From contig NC_011894.1 in assembly GCF_000022085.1 (NCBI RefSeq), forward strand, positions 5,726,001 through 5,790,000: a stretch of DNA of 64,000 nucleotides, read 5' to 3'. The notes beneath the pieces are model-generated. The model had not been told where the DNA came from and did not search any database. It worked only from the letters and a program-made list of their open reading frames with translations. Made by a program: the position numbers and the translations under genes. Positions 61,988 to 64,000 of the stretch are shown piece by piece; positions within the stretch are counted from its first letter, which is position 1; every line of letters starts with the position of its first letter. Source of the DNA: Methylobacterium nodulans ORS 2060 (GTDB lineage Bacteria > Pseudomonadota > Alphaproteobacteria > Rhizobiales > Beijerinckiaceae).

Positions 61988-62484
61988 GCATGAGCGCGTC
62001 CCGTACCGCCTCGGCAAACTCCGATCGGCCCCGTTCGATCACATTCGGACACACCGGCTTCATCACACCCGATATCGAGCGCTCGGTCGCCTTCTGGAGC
62101 GAGGTGCTCGGCTTCCGCGCGGAGCCGATCGGCGAGCGCAGCGCCCCTTGGCTTGCCCGGTTCATCGGCGTGCCGGGTGCGCATATGCGGCTCGTCCATC
62201 TCTACGGCCATGGCGCGCATATCGAGTTCATCGAGTTCGTTTCGCCGGAGGGAGCGCCGATCAGGCCCGCCGCCAACCAGCCCGGCACGGCGCATGTCTG
62301 CCTGCGCGTGACCCGGCTGCCGGAACTGCGCCAGCAGATCCTCGACGCCGGCGGCTCGCTTCAGGGCGAGATCAGCGAAATCACCGAAGGTATCGCCAAG
62401 GGGTTGCGCGGGCTGTTCATGCGCGACCCCCACGGCATCCTGATAGAGCTGGTCGAAGTCCCCGAGGAGGACAACGATGGCTGA
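61984..62484 (+). CDS. VOC-family (glyoxalase/dioxygenase fold) protein
   Basis: A 166-residue metal-dependent VOC protein: SITFGHTGFITPDIERSVAF (first metal His), VRLVHLYG-like AHIEFIEF, and AHVCLRVTRLPELRQQILDA (second module), ending LFMRDPHGILIELVEVPEED with the last His/Glu ligands. Such proteins may be epimerases, lyases or dioxygenases. It starts inside the previous stop (ATGA) and overlaps the GntR gene by eight bases. Confidence 0.9.
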   Translation: MSMSASRTASANSDRPRSITFGHTGFITPDIERSVAFWSEVLGFRAEPIGERSAPWLARFIGVPGAHMRLVHLYGHGAHIEFIEFVSPEGAPIRPAANQPGTAHVCLRVTRLPELRQQILDAGGSLQGEISEITEGIAKGLRGLFMRDPHGILIELVEVPEEDNDG

Positions 62485-63181
62485 GACCAGGCTACCCATC
62501 ACGCAGGTCAGCAAGGAAAACCTCTCCGCCCGCATCTATTCGCAGATGCGTCGCGCCCTGATGGACGGACAGTTCGAGCCCGGTGAGCGGTTGACGATCT
62601 CCCGCCTGGCCGAGCAGTTCGGCACCAGCATCACCCCGGTGCGGGAGGCGATCTTCCGCCTCGTGAGCGAGCGGGTTCTGGAAATGCGCGCGGCGACGGC
62701 CGTACACGTCCCGCCTCTCGACCCGGCACGGCTGCGGGAGGTCCAGCTTATCCGCATTGAACTGGAGGGCGCGGCGGCGGAACGTGCGGCCCAGATCATC
62801 ACCGAGAAACAGCTCGCCGAGCTGACCGCGATCCACGAGCGCTTCCTTGCAGCGGCGGCTGTCGATCCGGCCGAGGCCTGCGTCCGCAACCGGGACTTCC
62901 ATTTCGCCCTGCTGCGGGTGGCCGAGCTGCCGATCCTCGAAGGCATCGTCGAGAACGCCTGGGTGCTCATGGGGCCGTTCCTTCGGATGTTCCACGTGCA
63001 TATCCCCAAGCGCCAGCTCGCCGCGGACCAGCATCTCCACCACGACGTCCTGGACGCGCTCCGCCGGCGCGACGCCAAGGCGGCTCGCCATGCGATCCAG
63101 GACGACATTCGCTGGGGCAACGTCCTGATCGACGCCCTCGAGCGGGAGCGAGACGAGAACAGATCTGCTGCTGCCAGGTGA
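62477..63181 (+). CDS. GntR-family regulator, FCD subfamily
   Basis: A 234-residue repressor. The N-terminal winged HTH reads NLSARIYSQMRRALMDGQFE then GERLTISRLAEQFGTSITPV and REAIFRLVSE. The FCD ligand domain carries the metal-binding residues: AACVRNRDFHFALLRVA-like (Asp/His), and HHDVLDALRRRDAKAARHAI (two His). Members sense small carboxylic acids or sugar acids with a bound metal. GAGGAGG precedes the start. It is the last gene of the operon and is likely to autoregulate the locus; a candidate operator is at 57999-58010. Confidence 0.94.
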   Translation: MAETRLPITQVSKENLSARIYSQMRRALMDGQFEPGERLTISRLAEQFGTSITPVREAIFRLVSERVLEMRAATAVHVPPLDPARLREVQLIRIELEGAAAERAAQIITEKQLAELTAIHERFLAAAAVDPAEACVRNRDFHFALLRVAELPILEGIVENAWVLMGPFLRMFHVHIPKRQLAADQHLHHDVLDALRRRDAKAARHAIQDDIRWGNVLIDALERERDENRSAAAR

Positions 63182-63240
63182 AACACCTCGCGGCATCGCG
63201 TCAGCCACGGGCGCCCCGGAAGACCGGGCGCTTTGCCCGC

Positions 63241-63445
63241 CAGAGCGTTCCCCGCCGAAGTGGATGCCGGTTCGGCGTCAGGGAGCGCGTCACATCAAAG
63301 CTTGAGAGCCGTCGACCGGATGCAATCAGGTCGGGAACGGCTCTCGAGCGCTCCCCGCCGAAGTGGATATCGGTTCGGCGTCAGGGAGCGCGTCAAAGCA
63401 AGACCTGAGAGCCGTGAGCCGACCCGACCGGGTCGGGCACGGCTC
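63241..63445. repeat. Two tandem copies of the type 2 palindromic repeat
   Basis: CCCCGCCGAAGTGGATGCCG with TTCGGCGTCAGGGAGCGCGT, a short tail with GAGAGCCGT, then a second copy ~100 bases later with GTGGATATCGGTTCGG and the tail CAAGACCTGAGAGCCGTGAG. These are the best-preserved copies of the family in the window. They separate the regulator gene from the ABC binding-protein gene. Confidence 0.65.
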
Positions 63446-63469
63446 AAAGGGCGCCATCAGAGGAACGCC

Positions 63470-64000
63470 ATGACCGGACTCTCGAGACGCACCCTGCTGC
63501 AGGCCGCCGCCGGCGCGACCGTGCTCAATGTCACCCGCAGCTTCGCCCAGACGAAAGAGACGCTGACATTCGCCGCTGGACTATTCGCCGAGGCCGGCCG
63601 CGGCGACCGGACCCGCGCCTGGATCGACAAGTTCAACAAGAGCCAGGACCGCTATGTCATCGAGCCGGTGGCGATTCCGTTCTCCAAGCTCGCCGACACG
63701 GTCTTCACCCAGATGGGCGGCGGCGGTGGGCCCGACCTGATCCGCTTCGACCAGACCGACTTCTTCGCTGCTGTCCCGGCCGGCCGGCTCTTCCCGGTCG
63801 ACGACCTTCTCGATCTGTCCAAGTACAAGTTCCAGGCCGCCGACAAATTCGTGAAGATCGACGGCAAGCGCATCGGCATCACCTTCGAGACCGCCAACTA
63901 CGCCCTGCTCTATAATCCCGCCCTGCTGAAAGACGGCGTGCCGCCCAAGACCTTCGATGAATTCCTGACGGCGGCCAAGGGAGCGACCGGCCGTGGCAAG
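63470..64000 (+). CDS. ABC transporter sugar-binding protein (cut by window end)
   Basis: The first 177 codons of a periplasmic extracellular solute-binding protein, family 1 type. The N-terminus MTGLSRRTLLQAAAGATVLN has a twin-arginine-like RR motif and signal ending SFA. The mature part begins QTKETLTFAAGLFAEAGRGD, then RTRAWIDKFNKSQDRYVIEP and GGGGGPDLIRFDQTDFFAAV. It ends with ITFETANYALLYNPALLKDG, the typical lobe crossover. AGAGGA lies six bases upstream. It probably starts the transport genes for the sugar or polyol metabolised by the adjacent operon. Confidence 0.92.
   Translation, partial: MTGLSRRTLLQAAAGATVLNVTRSFAQTKETLTFAAGLFAEAGRGDRTRAWIDKFNKSQDRYVIEPVAIPFSKLADTVFTQMGGGGGPDLIRFDQTDFFAAVPAGRLFPVDDLLDLSKYKFQAADKFVKIDGKRIGITFETANYALLYNPALLKDGVPPKTFDEFLTAAKGATGRGK

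Overview
The window is high-GC DNA with the gene content of an alphaproteobacterium of the Methylobacterium/Methylorubrum kind. This rests on paired MucR/Ros-type regulators, DUF1236, DUF3309 and PRC-barrel stress proteins, EcfG-type promoters (GGAAC-N16/17-CGTT), ExoF-like polysaccharide export and many short palindromic intergenic repeats. Genus is an inference from content. No tRNA, rRNA, CRISPR array or phage module was seen.

Region 1 (1-15.8 kb) is an exopolysaccharide locus: two GT4 glycosyltransferases, a GDP-mannose 3,5-epimerase, a bifunctional ManC, an ExoF-like export protein, a UDP-glucuronate decarboxylase, a WecG/TagA/CpsF transferase, an initiating sugar-phosphate transferase, a secreted beta-helix protein with a 14-residue tandem repeat, a Crp-type regulator and a LuxR-type regulator whose receiver lacks the phospho-acceptor Asp. 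Two diverged copies of a ~300 bp palindromic element, in opposite orientation, flank most of it. The enzymes point to a polymer built from GDP-mannose, possibly GDP-L-galactose or L-gulose, and UDP-xylose.

Region 2 (16.9-23.9 kb) is a heavy-metal (probably Cu/Ag) efflux operon: a small Cys-rich exported protein, a HlyD/CusB adaptor, a CusA/CzcA pump that seems to start at ATA, a small periplasmic protein and a DUF305 protein, with a DUF2939 gene upstream. Region 3 (24.3-26.6 kb) is a CorC/HlyC gene cut near its 3' end by an IS630-family element with a TA duplication; deleting the element restores the frame.

Region 4 (27-41 kb) is accessory: a TadG-like protein, two MucR paralogues that have lost the zinc ligands, a DUF1275 permease, a sulfotransferase-like protein, and a scattered set of small secreted or membrane proteins (33.8-40.4 kb) of which several have EcfG-type promoters. 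One of these is a 384-residue exported protein made almost wholly of a degenerate Arg/Thr/Val/Pro repeat. Decayed IS3, IS5 and IS630 pieces and an RND-pump remnant lie between 37 and 46 kb.

Region 5 (41.8-50.2 kb) carries panD, a DapA-superfamily aldolase, a YedK/HMCES-type protease, and a small amino-acid catabolic set (Lrp regulator divergent from diaminopropionate ammonia-lyase, PxpA and a TRAP binding protein). Region 6 (50.4-55.4 kb) holds small unknown genes near three Crp-type palindromes, then a secreted TPR protein and a partner.

Region 7 (55.9 kb to the end) is a carbohydrate or polyol catabolic locus: split transketolase on one strand, and divergently a shikimate-dehydrogenase-like protein, an iron-type alcohol dehydrogenase, an SDR, an enolase-superfamily protein, a VOC protein and a GntR/FCD regulator in one tightly overlapped operon, followed by an ABC sugar-binding protein cut by the window edge. 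The substrate cannot be read from the sequence.
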